From positions 62,001-126,000 of the forward strand of contig NZ_KB893176.1 in assembly GCF_000374025.1 (NCBI RefSeq): DNA of 64,000 bases. Reading direction: 5' to 3'. The notes beneath the pieces were generated by a model that did not search any database, was not told the DNA's origin, and saw only the letters and a list, made by a program, of their open reading frames with translations. This document shows, in pieces, positions 1 through 9,465 of this stretch. Source of the DNA: Spirosoma panaciterrae DSM 21099. Lineage in GTDB: Bacteria > Bacteroidota > Bacteroidia > Cytophagales > Spirosomataceae. The position numbers and the translations under genes were made by a program. Every line of letters starts with the position of its first letter. Position 1 is the first letter of the stretch.

Positions 1-400
1 GTGTGCCATCGGGTAATACGATCGACCGAATTTCACCGTACTCCGTCGCGATGGTGCGCATTAGCCAATAGTCCTGGGTAAGGTAGCCAACCGTCAGCAG
101 GAGCAGTACTACCGAAGCGGCCATCCAGTAAGTGCCCGGTTTCCAGCGGTTCCACACAGCTATCGGGCGTACCACAACGGGTTGGGGCGTGGCGTCGATT
201 TGTTGTAAGAACTGTTGATACGCTTCGTCGGCATCGGTTATGATCTGTGGATGTTGACGCTCCCATTCCTGCAACCATTGGTAATACAGCTGCTGATGTT
301 CCGGAGTCTGTAGCCACTCCCGCACCAGTTCGATCTGTAGCGGGGTAGTCCGTCCGTCGAAATGGATGAATAGAAGCTCTTTATTTATAACCGTTTTCAT
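1..400 (-). CDS. FecR-like anti-sigma factor, 3' end cut by window
   Basis: Transmembrane anti-sigma regulator that would hold the neighbouring ECF sigma factor inactive until an outer-membrane receptor signals. The frame opens at an ATG on the minus strand (MKTVINKELLFIHFDGR) and stays open to base 1, so about 133 residues are present. The N-terminal cytoplasmic part has the usual WLQTPEHQQLYYQW pattern, followed by one membrane segment near residue 88 (MAASVVLLLLTVGYL). The FecR periplasmic domain begins just after it (VLPDG) and is truncated by the window. It lies 18 nt downstream of the sigma factor gene, as is normal in Bacteroidota sigma/FecR/SusC units. The SusC/SusD genes it should control would lie outside the window on the left. 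Confidence 0.85.
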   Translation of the reverse strand, partial: MKTVINKELLFIHFDGRTTPLQIELVREWLQTPEHQQLYYQWLQEWERQHPQIITDADEAYQQFLQQIDATPQPVVVRPIAVWNRWKPGTYWMAASVVLLLLTVGYLTQDYWLMRTIATEYGEIRSIVLPDGT

Positions 401-418
401 GCTGTAGCGATCAACATC

Positions 419-1069
419 TCATAACGTCAGGTAACCGAATAGCAACAGACAGAACTCCTGCCGGAGCAGCACCCGCAAACTCGACAACGCACGGGTAATA
501 TGACTTTCGACCGTTTTATGATTGATCTGTAACTCCTGCGCAATCTCGGCATGCGAGCGGCCATCAAACCGACTCATGATAAACACGCGCTGGGCCTGCA
601 TAGGCAACGTCCGAATGATCTCATTGATCTGCCGACGGAGTTCATCCAGTTGCAGGATATGATCGGGTTGCTGAACCGAATCGGGATTACCTTCATCGAA
701 AAGCTCCAGAGGTCGGGACCGGCTTAGTTCGAACTTTAGGTAGTTATAAGCCCGGTTACGCACCGACCGGAACAGATACGCCCGATACGAAGTCGTAATT
801 TTCTCATACGTCCGATTCGTCCAGAACGTCAGAAACACTTCGCCCACAATATCTTCGGTAACCTGCCGGGAATACACAAACCGAATGGCCGTGCTGCATA
901 AGTCCCGGTAATAGGCCCGAAAGAGTAATTCACACCCTTTATGTGGGTCGGTCGCGAAGGCCTGCCGGATAAAATATTCCGCATCCGGCTCATTCGCATC
1001 CGCAAGAACCGAATCGCCCATAGCCAGGGGTTTTACGGATGTTTGTAAGGTATGACTTGAAACGCCCAT
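419..1069 (-). CDS. RNA polymerase sigma factor, ECF subfamily
   Basis: Extracytoplasmic-function sigma-70 factor of 216 residues. Region 2 is visible in the N-terminal half (YYRDLCSTAIRFVYSR, then YRAYLFRSVRNRAYNYLK). Region 4 is at the C-terminus: LPMQAQRVFIMSRFDG, then a helix-turn-helix SHAEIAQELQINHKTVESH. Typical family length is 170-200, so the first residues may be over-called; a second ATG at base 1021 (MGDSVLADANEPD) gives 200 residues and a more usual start. The FecR-like gene follows 18 nt downstream. Together they are a cell-surface signalling pair for a SusC/SusD system outside the window. The 255 nt upstream should hold its promoter. Confidence 0.9.
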   Translation of the reverse strand: MGVSSHTLQTSVKPLAMGDSVLADANEPDAEYFIRQAFATDPHKGCELLFRAYYRDLCSTAIRFVYSRQVTEDIVGEVFLTFWTNRTYEKITTSYRAYLFRSVRNRAYNYLKFELSRSRPLELFDEGNPDSVQQPDHILQLDELRRQINEIIRTLPMQAQRVFIMSRFDGRSHAEIAQELQINHKTVESHITRALSSLRVLLRQEFCLLLFGYLTL

Positions 1070-1324
1070 CTGTAGTGACCGAACGCATAAAGGGTTTATG
1101 ACTTATAGACAAAAAAAGGCGGGGCACCCCCGAGTCAAATAGAAATTTTTTTATAAAATTCTGAACCAGACAAAGAAAATAGGGATAATTGGGCCTGTTT
1201 CGGAGGTTTTTAGTGGGAAGTAGCCAGAACGATTCGTGGGAAGAAAGTGGGTGAGAAAAACTCCTCACCCGTTTCTGGCATCTTACCAACCTATGCAAAT
1301 TCGTGTTGAACCCATGTAAACGCT

Positions 1325-2728
1325 TTACAATTTTTCAGCATCGCGAATGGCCCGTCCGGCGGCATCTAAATTGGCCAGCATCATTTCGGAATATTTGCGG
1401 GACAGAATTACGCCATCCGCTCCCCCTTTGAATGCAGCTAAGGTGGCCTGATAGGTATCGTCGGGTGAAGCTTTCCGGCTATTGGCTCCCGTCGGGATAT
1501 TTACGTCAATACCGGGCAGAATCTGCGCTTTCCTCTTCACACCCGCTTTGGCACGCTGGGTTTCGCGCATCACATAATCGGGCGACAGACCCGCCATCGG
1601 CAGTTCGTCCAGCGCGGCCTCATTGGTGTAGTTCAGCAGGTGATTGTTGATCCGCATCACCTCTGTTGGGGGCACATCGCGAAAGACCGTCGAGGTGATG
1701 TTCCGAATAAAGCTCCGGTAACGTTCGCCACCACAGTTGTTGTACACCACCACTTTCAGGAAATCGGCCATCGTCGCTAGTTCTTCGTAACTGCGGCTGG
1801 CCCGATAGAGGGGATTGAAGGAGTTGGTATGTTCGATATGAAACCCGACTTCCAGATTTTTGCGAACGGCTTTCACAGCAGTGTACACATCCTTCAACAC
1901 CTGATGCTTGCCCAGATCGAACAGTTGGTTATACGCCATGATCTCAGGATACTCCAGCAGTAACCGACTGAATTCCACATAGTACCCATCGGTAGGCCGG
2001 ATCGCATTCAGGGAGTTCTGTACGTACTGATTCAATTTGCGATATCCCTCTTTAGCCCGTTCAAAATCAATTCCGTGTTCGCGTGCCGCCCGCTGGTGAT
2101 GTTCGCAGAAGCAGGTCACCTTTGCCGAGTCGATGCCCTGAGCATGGCTGACGCCAATGGCGTTGAGCAACGGGCCGTTTCGTTCATTGAACAGCAGCAC
2201 CCCATCGATGTTGTACGACGAACTCAGGTCGGTGGCCACGGCTTTCCAGAATTCCCGAACGTCGGGCTGAAAAAAGCACATCGCTCCCCCTTGCCGCCCA
2301 TGCAGATCAACTTCGGCCATTTCCTTTACGAACGGCACATCGGCGGGGTAGTTGAAACCGTCCTGAATGGAGCAGATCACTTTCATCCCCCGCTTTTTGG
2401 CCGCCGGTAATACTTCAGCAACGATGTCGAGCTTGCCGAAATCAGGCGCACGAAACCGCTCCCCTTTCATGGCCGTTTTGGCGTAAAACTTCGGGTGTGG
2501 TGTCGCGTAATTGCCCCCGTGGAAATAGCTTTCGTCCGATACCTGGGCCCCGTGGTCGGGAAAGGGCCGACCGGGTATCTGCCGTCCGGTAATGCCCCGG
2601 TCGTACGAAAAGGTACTGAGATAGAGCGTATTGATGGCGCCCCGTTGCTGTAATAGATTCAGCGTTTTTTCGATGCCTTCATCCACGAATGAATCGGGCC
2701 CAATCTGAATGCCAATAGTTTTTTTCAT
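1325..2728 (-). CDS. TIM-barrel glycosyl-hydrolase-like protein, cytoplasmic paralogue
   Basis: 467-residue protein without a signal peptide, closely related over its whole length to the next gene upstream. Shared features are IQIG..SFVDEG at the start, a pattern like successive barrel strands (GVLLFNERNGPLLNA), a cysteine-containing CFCEHHQR motif resembling the FCxxC motif of hypothetical glycosyl hydrolase families, FHIEHTNSFNP, and a C-terminal GADGVILSRKYSEM. The fold assignment as a (beta/alpha)8 hydrolase is inference. It is the last gene of the sigma/FecR/SusC/SusD operon, 33 nt after its paralogue, so it probably acts on the imported ligand or a breakdown product. The substrate is not recognisable. 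Confidence 0.6.
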   Translation of the reverse strand: MKKTIGIQIGPDSFVDEGIEKTLNLLQQRGAINTLYLSTFSYDRGITGRQIPGRPFPDHGAQVSDESYFHGGNYATPHPKFYAKTAMKGERFRAPDFGKLDIVAEVLPAAKKRGMKVICSIQDGFNYPADVPFVKEMAEVDLHGRQGGAMCFFQPDVREFWKAVATDLSSSYNIDGVLLFNERNGPLLNAIGVSHAQGIDSAKVTCFCEHHQRAAREHGIDFERAKEGYRKLNQYVQNSLNAIRPTDGYYVEFSRLLLEYPEIMAYNQLFDLGKHQVLKDVYTAVKAVRKNLEVGFHIEHTNSFNPLYRASRSYEELATMADFLKVVVYNNCGGERYRSFIRNITSTVFRDVPPTEVMRINNHLLNYTNEAALDELPMAGLSPDYVMRETQRAKAGVKRKAQILPGIDVNIPTGANSRKASPDDTYQATLAAFKGGADGVILSRKYSEMMLANLDAAGRAIRDAEKL

Positions 2729-2761
2729 GCGTGTATTCCGTTACAAATCGATGTGTACTAC

Positions 2762-4309
2762 CTACCCTTTGGTAGCTTCCCGAATGGCGCGTCCGGCGGC
2801 TGCCAGGTCTTCCAGATCCATTTCGGAATATTTACGTGATAAAATCACCCCATCGGCTCCCCCTTTGTAGGCGGCTGCGGTGGCGGCATACGCATCCTCG
2901 GGTGACCCTTTGCGGCTCGTTTTCTTGGTCGGAATACCCACATCGATACCAGGCAGGATTTTACACTGGCCTTTGACCCCCGCAATGGCACGCTGGGTTT
3001 CGCGCATCACATAATCGGGCGATAAACCGGCGGTGGGCAACTCATCGATGGATGCTTCATTGCCGTAGTTCAGCAGATGGTTGTTGAATCGCATCAATTC
3101 TTCCAGCGGCACATCGCGGAAAATGGTCGACTGAATGTTGCGGATAAAGTTGGCGTAACGTTCGCCACCACAGTTGTTGTAGGCCACTATTTTCAGGAAA
3201 TCAGCTTTTTTCGCCAGTTCTTCGTAGCTGCGGCTGGCCCGGAAAAACGGATTGAACGAATTGACGTGCTCGACGTGAAAACCAACCTGCAGGTCTTTCT
3301 TCACGCCTTTCACGGCATCGTACACGTCGCCCAACACCTGATGCTTGCCCATGTCGAACAGTTTATCCCAGGCGACGATTTCGGGGTAGTGCAACATCAG
3401 TCGGTTGAACTCGACATAGTAGCCATCGCTCGGGCGTTCGCCTTTCATCGATAATTTAATAAACTGATCGAGCTTGTGATAGCCTTCCTTCGCCCGTTCG
3501 TAACTGATGCCGAGCTTTTTGGCTTCGCGCTGGTGGTGTTCACAAAAGCAGGTCGTCCGGGTCGAGTCGATGGTTTGAAAATGGCTGGCTCCCAACGCAT
3601 TGAGCAGTGGCCCATTCCGCTCGTTGAAAAACAGCACCCCATCGATATCGTAGGACTTGCTGATGTCAGTCACCAGCCCCGTCCAGAAGGCCCGCACGTT
3701 GGGATTGAACAGGCAAAGCGTATTGGCCTGACGCCCCATCAGATCGATTTCCGAACACTCCTTAACCCCCGGCACATCGGCCCGCCACTGATCTTCGACC
3801 GACGCAAACACTTTCATGCCCCGTTTTTTAGCCGCCGGAATCACCGATGCCAGAATATCGAAGTTGCCATGTTCGGTGGCTCGGGTGTTTTTCAACACGG
3901 TATTCTTATAATATTCAGGGTGCGGTATCGCATAATTACCCCCGTGGAATGTTTTCTCATCTGACACCTGCGAGCCATGCGCCGGAAACGGTTCGCCCGG
4001 CAATTGCCGTCCGGCCAGTCCGCGCCCATACGTGAATACGGTCAGGAATAGTGTATTGATGGCTCCCTGTTTCTGTACAATGTCCAGCACTTTATCGACG
4101 CCCTCATCGACAAACGAAACGGCCCCGATCTGAATGCCATGCATCATGGCGTCAGCCGCTTTTTTAGGTTCTGAGAGGCCCAACGAACTCAGGTCGGTTA
4201 GTGGCGCGGCAGCCATGAGCGCGCTGATCCGGGCGCTGTTCTTAATGAATTCCCGTCGTGAACTGTCGGTCGGTTGCATCGATTTTTCGGAATCGGTATG
4301 TTGGTTCAT
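2762..4309 (-). CDS. TIM-barrel glycosyl-hydrolase-like protein with Tat signal
   Basis: 515 residues. The N-terminus carries a twin-arginine signal (SRREFIKNSARISALMAAA, about residues 17-35), so the protein should be folded in the cytoplasm and exported. The body parallels the downstream paralogue: GIQIGAVSFVDEGVDK, GVLFFNERNGPLLNALG, CFCEHHQREAKKLGI, FHVEHVNSFNPFFRASRS and GADGVILSRKYSEMD. Acidic residues in the NERNGP and VEH segments are candidates for catalysis by analogy with TIM-barrel hydrolases, but this is not proven. It lies 51 nt after the SusD gene and is part of that operon. Periplasmic processing of the ligand bound by SusCD is the simplest reading. It may equally be an isomerase or lyase. 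Confidence 0.6.
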   Translation of the reverse strand: MNQHTDSEKSMQPTDSSRREFIKNSARISALMAAAPLTDLSSLGLSEPKKAADAMMHGIQIGAVSFVDEGVDKVLDIVQKQGAINTLFLTVFTYGRGLAGRQLPGEPFPAHGSQVSDEKTFHGGNYAIPHPEYYKNTVLKNTRATEHGNFDILASVIPAAKKRGMKVFASVEDQWRADVPGVKECSEIDLMGRQANTLCLFNPNVRAFWTGLVTDISKSYDIDGVLFFNERNGPLLNALGASHFQTIDSTRTTCFCEHHQREAKKLGISYERAKEGYHKLDQFIKLSMKGERPSDGYYVEFNRLMLHYPEIVAWDKLFDMGKHQVLGDVYDAVKGVKKDLQVGFHVEHVNSFNPFFRASRSYEELAKKADFLKIVAYNNCGGERYANFIRNIQSTIFRDVPLEELMRFNNHLLNYGNEASIDELPTAGLSPDYVMRETQRAIAGVKGQCKILPGIDVGIPTKKTSRKGSPEDAYAATAAAYKGGADGVILSRKYSEMDLEDLAAAGRAIREATKG

Positions 4310-4359
4310 GCGTTGTGTATGTAAAGTCCTATTTTTGGTAAAAAGTCTGGATTCTGGTC

Positions 4360-5802
4360 TTAATTATACCCTGGATTCTGCGGCAGAACAGTTGGGTCGT
4401 TGATGATCTGGATCTGGGTCAGCGGCAGCGGAAAAACGGTCATATTCTCTTTCATCCCCAGTTTTTGGAGTGTCGCCAGCGCCCGACCCGTGCGAACAAG
4501 GTCAAACCAGCGATGGCCTTCGAGCGTCAGCTCAAAGCGTCTTTCCAGGTAAATTTTTTCGCGGGCCTCATCTTTGGTCAGGCCAGTGTAGCCCGGCAGG
4601 CCCACCCGTTGCCGAACCTGATTCAGATAGGGCAGCGCCTGAGCCGTTTTGCCGTTTTCATTCATGGCTTCGGCCAGCATCAGCAGCACATCGGCATAGC
4701 GAATCACCTTCCAGTTCGCCTTACTATCGCTCGGAATGGCCGAGGGAGCTATGTATTTGGTCGTGAATGACTTGGAGGCCTGTACCGACTGCGATGGAAT
4801 CGGAATAAAGGTTCCGTTGACGGTTATGCCGTAGTTGACCGTCACGGCCCGCCGGGGATCGGCAGGATCGAAAGCTTTGAAGAGAGTTTCGGTTGGCGAG
4901 CCCGAGTTGCCGGGGGTTCCCGACGCAAAGCCGTAGTAGTCCATAATGACTTTGGCAAACGGAAAAAACTGAAGCGGGAAGCCACTGCCTTCGTTGATGC
5001 CTTCTTCATATTCGACATCGAAAATGTATTCGCTGTGGTGTTCATTTTTCGAGTAGTCGAACAGGTCTTTGTAGTTGGGCAGCAAGGCATATTTCATGGT
5101 TGTTACCTGCAACAGCTTTGCTTCGGCATTGACAAAATCTTTCCGGGTCAGGTACACCCTTCCCAACAGCGATGCAGCGGCCCCTTTGGTCGGTCGGCCC
5201 ACATCGGCACCACTGTACGAAGCAGGCAATTTCGATTCGGCATCGAGCAGGTCTTTGATAATGACCTCGTCATAAATCTTCGCGACTTTTTCCCGGCCCG
5301 TTTTATAGGTATCTTCTACGGTTATGGGCGTCGTTACCATCGGCACATCGCCAAAAATTCGGACCAGATCGAAGTAGGCCAGTGCCCGCAGAAATTTAGC
5401 CTCGCCGATATGCCGATTTTTATTCACCACGACGGTAGGGTCGGTCGGTTCAATCTTGGCTAACAGGATATTAGCCCGATAAATCATCCGGTAATAATTC
5501 TGCCAGCTATTGCCGATAATGGCTAACCGGCTGTTGGCGTTGAACTGATCGATGGAGACGTTTTCGGCCTGGTTGGGAATCTCTTCGGCAATATCTTCTC
5601 CCGGCAGATCGCCAAATTTCCAGAAGTTCTGATACTGGGTTTGTAGGGTGTTATAGGCGGCCGTTATGGCATCCTGAAAGTCCTTATCCGTTTTATACAC
5701 CCCGTCGATACTCACGGTAGACTTGGGCAGAATTTCAATAAATTCCTTGCGGCAGGATACGATCAGCAAGGAGCCGATCAGTAAATACACGAATGTTTTC
5801 AT
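4360..5802 (-). CDS. SusD/RagB-family nutrient-binding outer-membrane lipoprotein
   Basis: 480-residue surface lipoprotein that caps the SusC channel and binds the ligand. A signal peptide with lipobox LLIVSC puts the lipid-modified cysteine near residue 17. The family features are an N-terminal helical bundle (TDKDFQDAITAAYNTLQ), TPR-like helices (IGEAKFLRALAYFDLVRIFGD is diagnostic) and the C-terminal SusD pattern KVIRYADVLLMLAEAMNE, followed by LERRFELTLEGHRWFDLVRTG. It follows SusC after 23 nt, the standard order. Ligand identity cannot be read from the sequence. Confidence 0.95.
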   Translation of the reverse strand: MKTFVYLLIGSLLIVSCRKEFIEILPKSTVSIDGVYKTDKDFQDAITAAYNTLQTQYQNFWKFGDLPGEDIAEEIPNQAENVSIDQFNANSRLAIIGNSWQNYYRMIYRANILLAKIEPTDPTVVVNKNRHIGEAKFLRALAYFDLVRIFGDVPMVTTPITVEDTYKTGREKVAKIYDEVIIKDLLDAESKLPASYSGADVGRPTKGAAASLLGRVYLTRKDFVNAEAKLLQVTTMKYALLPNYKDLFDYSKNEHHSEYIFDVEYEEGINEGSGFPLQFFPFAKVIMDYYGFASGTPGNSGSPTETLFKAFDPADPRRAVTVNYGITVNGTFIPIPSQSVQASKSFTTKYIAPSAIPSDSKANWKVIRYADVLLMLAEAMNENGKTAQALPYLNQVRQRVGLPGYTGLTKDEAREKIYLERRFELTLEGHRWFDLVRTGRALATLQKLGMKENMTVFPLPLTQIQIINDPTVLPQNPGYN

Positions 5803-5825
5803 AATCCACGTATGGAGATAGAGGT

Positions 5826-8800
5826 TTAGAAACCGAGGTTTATGCCCAGTACAAGGCTCTTGGTCAGGGGATAGTTGTTCTGGTCCACACCGGGCGTCAG
5901 TGGGTTATCGCTGTTGCTCACATCGGGGTTGAAGGCTTCATTCCTGGTGAAAAGGAACGGATTGGTAGCCGTTGCATACAGCCGAAGCGACCCCAGCGAG
6001 AGTTTTTGCAGAAGAGCCGAAGGGACCTGATAGCTCAGCGAGATGTTGTTGATGCGCAGATAGGTACCTTCATCCAGATAGCGCGAATTCCAGGGGTCCC
6101 GGTTATTGCCCGTTGGCGCATCGTTCGGGCGAGGCACCTGCCCATCGCCGGAGTTCTGTTCCGATTTCCAGTAGGCATTGGACGACGCTAACTGCCGTAC
6201 CCGCCCCCGCGTATTCAGGGTACCCAACCTTGATACGCTCAGCACCTTATTACCAACCACTCCTTGCAGACTAACGCTCAGACTCAGGTTTTTATAGGAA
6301 AAGCGGTTGGTCATACCATAGAAGAAATCTGGATAAGGCGACCCCATAATGGTCTGATCGTAGCCGTCGATGATACCGTCGGGTTTGCCATCGGGACCGC
6401 TGATATCTACGAACCGGGTATCGCCAACCCGTGAGGCAATGGTTGAGCCAGGTCGGTAGATCGGCCCTTTGGCCAGCTCAGCCGCATTTTTAAACACCCC
6501 GTCAGTGATCCAGCCGTAAAACATTCCGATAGGCTGACCAATCATGGTGACGTTTCCGCCCGAATAAATCGGATCGCCCTGCGGGCCCAGCTTGACCACT
6601 TCGTTTTTATAGGTCGAGATGTTGAAATCGGTTGTCCAGCTAAACTTTCCATCGACATTGACCGTGTTCAGTACAAACTCCCAGCCACTATTTTTCACTT
6701 CACCGATGTTTTGCAGGGCTGTACTGAAACCCGTCAGGTCGGAGATATTTACGTTCAGCAGCAAATCGGTATTCCGGGAACGGAAGTGATCGATGGTCAG
6801 GTTTACCCGGCTCTTCAACACCGACAGATCGATACCAAAGTTTACCTGCTGCTGCTTTTCCCAGGTCAGATTCGGATTGGGCAACCGACCGGGTGCAAAC
6901 CCACCCACCGAGGCCCCGCCATACGTGTATTTTTCGTAGCTGAGGGTGGCATACTGGTCAAAGTTCCCAATGTTATTGTTCCCGGTTTTGCCATAGCTGG
7001 TCCGCAGTTTCAGCTCCGAAACGAACGGAACATTTTTCAGAAAGGCTTCGTCCGACAACCGCCAGGCCAGAGCCGCCGATGGGAAGACCCCGTACTTGTT
7101 TTCCGACCCAAAGCGCGACGAGCCATCGGTCCGAATGGAAGCGGTGACGTAGTATTTACTTTTGTAATTGTAGTTGACCCGCGCCAGATACGAGATCAGC
7201 GACCACTGGTATGAATCGGACGAGCCGTTGGTTATCTGCCCACTAACGGCACTCAGATTAGGCACCAGGTTGTTCGGGTATTTATTACTGGTCAGGAAAT
7301 TCGACTCGTAATTCTCTTTCTGCGCCGTAAAGCCCCCCAGCGCCATAATGTTATGCGAACCAATCGACTTCGTATAGTTCAGCGTGTATTCCGTCAGCCA
7401 GTTGGTGAGCATGGACGAGTTATCCGTACCGACGGCCGGTTCATTAAAAAAGGCCGGTAGCTGCGGTTTGAAGTTCATTCCTCGCCCACTCATCAGGTTC
7501 CCGCCAATCATCACATTGAACTTCAGATCGTCCAGGATTTTATACTCGGCGTTGATGTTCCCCAACAGACGCATACTTTTCTGGTTCGCTTTCACTTCAT
7601 TGGCCAGCGCCAGTGGATTGGTCAGGTTCGATGAACCCGCCAGGCCGCTAAACACGAAGTAATCGCCCGTTGGAGTCCGCAATGGGAAAAAGGAATTTGC
7701 CATCACGGCCTGCGCAATAATGCCATCGTTTGGCCCCGTTCCGGCACCAGCCGCCAGTACGTTGTTCGATTCGGTAAAGGAGGGGTTCAGGTTAAATTTT
7801 ACGGAGAGTCGTTTCGAAAACTGGGCATCGATATTGGCCCGAACCGAATACCGATTGAAGCCGCTGTTGATGATAATCCCTTCCTGATTGAAATATTCGC
7901 CACTCAGCGCATACTTCACGTTTTCGTTGCCACCCGTTGCCGTCAGTTGGTACTGGTGCTGGGGAGCCGTCCGCAACACTTCATCCAGCGCATCGACATC
8001 GTAGGTATTTCGTCCTTCCAGCACATCGATCACTTCGGGCGGTACCTGCCGAAACCAGGTGGAATACGGCCCCGATACATCTCTGCCTTCGTCGATATTC
8101 CGGTTTCGGATGCCGTCGTAGTAGTACTGCGCCTGTTCTTTAGCATTCATGAATTTAGGCCGTTTGGCAATCTTCTGCCAGCCCGTATAGGCATCAAACG
8201 AAAACCTGGCTTTACCGGATTTGCCCCGTTTCGTATTGATGATGATCACCCCGTTGGACCCCCGCGAGCCATAAATAGCCGTAGCCGACGCATCCTTCAG
8301 AATGTCCATGCTTTCGATATCATTCGGGTTCAGCGTCTGGATATTATCAGTTGGAAACCCATCGACTACGTACAGCGGTCCAACCCCCGCCGAGATACTG
8401 CCAACGCCCCGAATGCGGATCTGCGGAGCCGCGCCCGGTTCGCCCGATACGGGTTTCACCTGAACCCCCGCCACTTTGCCCAATAACGCCTGATCGACAC
8501 GCGAAACCGGCTGTTCACGAATCTGCTCGACCCCAACAGCGGCCACCGATCCGGTTAGATCTTTCTTCTTCACGGTACCATACCCAACCACCACCACTTC
8601 ATCAAGCGATTTATTGTCGGGAGCCAATTGAACGTCGACGGTGGCGCGATTGCCAATGGCCACTTCCTGATTCAGATAGCCGACAAAAGAGAATACCAGC
8701 GTAGTGGTTTCGTCCGGCACATTGAGCCTGAATTTCCCATCGGCATCTGTATTGGTGCCGCGCGTGCTGTTCTTCACCACGACACTCACGCCCGGTAGGC

Positions 8801-9263
8801 CTTCGCCGGTTTCGCTTCTGACAATGCCCGTTATGACCCGGTCGGCGGGGCGTTCCAGTTGCAGTTGTGTATGTTCAGGCAATGTGTTCAAACCCGACGG
8901 GCGAACGCTGAGCAGAATCTGTTTTCTTCCGATTACTTCGTAGGTAACTGCAGTGTGCCGAAAGAGTTGATCGAGGACAGATGACAGGCGCTGATTGGCA
9001 ATTTTAAGCGATACCCGTCGGTCGGCCTGAATTTGCTGCGGGATGTACGAAAAAGTGACCTTCGCTTGTTTCTCAATGGTCGACAGGATCACACGAACTT
9101 CCTTATCGTCAACGGTTAAGCTGATCGATTGCTCCAGTAAAGGCTGAGCAACAACCGTTCGTGCATAGGTCATATTCAGGAATAAAACCGTGCACAGCAA
9201 CTGAGCAAGAGTGATACGCATAATTGTACGTGCACAGTCGTGATTGAATCGAGGTAATTCCAT
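5826..9263 (-). CDS. SusC/RagA-family TonB-dependent receptor with STN domain
   Basis: 1145-residue outer-membrane transporter. Domains in order: signal peptide (MRITLAQLLCTVLFLN, after a 14-residue extension); STN secretin/TonB short domain about 45-100, typical of receptors that signal to FecR; a carboxypeptidase-regulatory-like domain about 145-215 (GEGLPGVSVVVKNSTRGT); the SusC signature DEVVVVGYGTVKKKDLTG; the plug (LYVVDGFPTDNIQTLNPNDI, DILKDASATAIYGSRGSNG); then a 22-strand-type barrel to the C-terminus. The STN domain and the sigma/FecR genes upstream indicate trans-envelope autoregulation. An alternative start is the internal ATG at 9221. The 202-nt leader before the gene contains a stem-loop. 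Confidence 0.95.
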   Translation of the reverse strand: MELPRFNHDCARTIMRITLAQLLCTVLFLNMTYARTVVAQPLLEQSISLTVDDKEVRVILSTIEKQAKVTFSYIPQQIQADRRVSLKIANQRLSSVLDQLFRHTAVTYEVIGRKQILLSVRPSGLNTLPEHTQLQLERPADRVITGIVRSETGEGLPGVSVVVKNSTRGTNTDADGKFRLNVPDETTTLVFSFVGYLNQEVAIGNRATVDVQLAPDNKSLDEVVVVGYGTVKKKDLTGSVAAVGVEQIREQPVSRVDQALLGKVAGVQVKPVSGEPGAAPQIRIRGVGSISAGVGPLYVVDGFPTDNIQTLNPNDIESMDILKDASATAIYGSRGSNGVIIINTKRGKSGKARFSFDAYTGWQKIAKRPKFMNAKEQAQYYYDGIRNRNIDEGRDVSGPYSTWFRQVPPEVIDVLEGRNTYDVDALDEVLRTAPQHQYQLTATGGNENVKYALSGEYFNQEGIIINSGFNRYSVRANIDAQFSKRLSVKFNLNPSFTESNNVLAAGAGTGPNDGIIAQAVMANSFFPLRTPTGDYFVFSGLAGSSNLTNPLALANEVKANQKSMRLLGNINAEYKILDDLKFNVMIGGNLMSGRGMNFKPQLPAFFNEPAVGTDNSSMLTNWLTEYTLNYTKSIGSHNIMALGGFTAQKENYESNFLTSNKYPNNLVPNLSAVSGQITNGSSDSYQWSLISYLARVNYNYKSKYYVTASIRTDGSSRFGSENKYGVFPSAALAWRLSDEAFLKNVPFVSELKLRTSYGKTGNNNIGNFDQYATLSYEKYTYGGASVGGFAPGRLPNPNLTWEKQQQVNFGIDLSVLKSRVNLTIDHFRSRNTDLLLNVNISDLTGFSTALQNIGEVKNSGWEFVLNTVNVDGKFSWTTDFNISTYKNEVVKLGPQGDPIYSGGNVTMIGQPIGMFYGWITDGVFKNAAELAKGPIYRPGSTIASRVGDTRFVDISGPDGKPDGIIDGYDQTIMGSPYPDFFYGMTNRFSYKNLSLSVSLQGVVGNKVLSVSRLGTLNTRGRVRQLASSNAYWKSEQNSGDGQVPRPNDAPTGNNRDPWNSRYLDEGTYLRINNISLSYQVPSALLQKLSLGSLRLYATATNPFLFTRNEAFNPDVSNSDNPLTPGVDQNNYPLTKSLVLGINLGF

Positions 9264-9369
9264 ACCTTTGATCGTTTTTGTTTAGAGGATTTAGACAAAG
9301 ACAAACGAGCCCCTGCACATCTCGAAAAGGATGCGACGGTATGCGAACCGGAAAATGTGGGGCTTACTC

Positions 9370-9401
9370 AGGTCGGCGGTGCTTGGACCCATCGCCGACC
9401 T
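9370..9401 (-). promoter_or_regulatory. Stem-loop in the leader between fecR and susC
   Basis: A 9-bp perfect inverted repeat (AGGTCGGCG and CGCCGACCT) with a 14-nt loop lies 65 nt after the FecR stop and 107 nt before the SusC start. There is no T-run on the minus strand after it, so a strong intrinsic terminator is unlikely. An attenuator, a processing site, or the 5' leader of a separate sigma-dependent susC transcript are the options. Confidence 0.4.
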
Positions 9402-9465
9402 TCTTCTGCAGACAGGTCAAGATTACGTCATAGGGTACGGGTTAAGGTTCAACATGCGGAACAGG

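Noticed and set aside
33-317. Open minus-strand frame of 94 codons at the left edge
   Set aside because: It lies in a different frame from the FecR-like gene at 1-400, whose sequence is clearly family-like.
990-1298. Minus-strand open frame of 102 codons upstream of the sigma factor
   Set aside because: It overlaps the sigma gene start out of frame and has no recognisable protein features; it is probably the promoter region.
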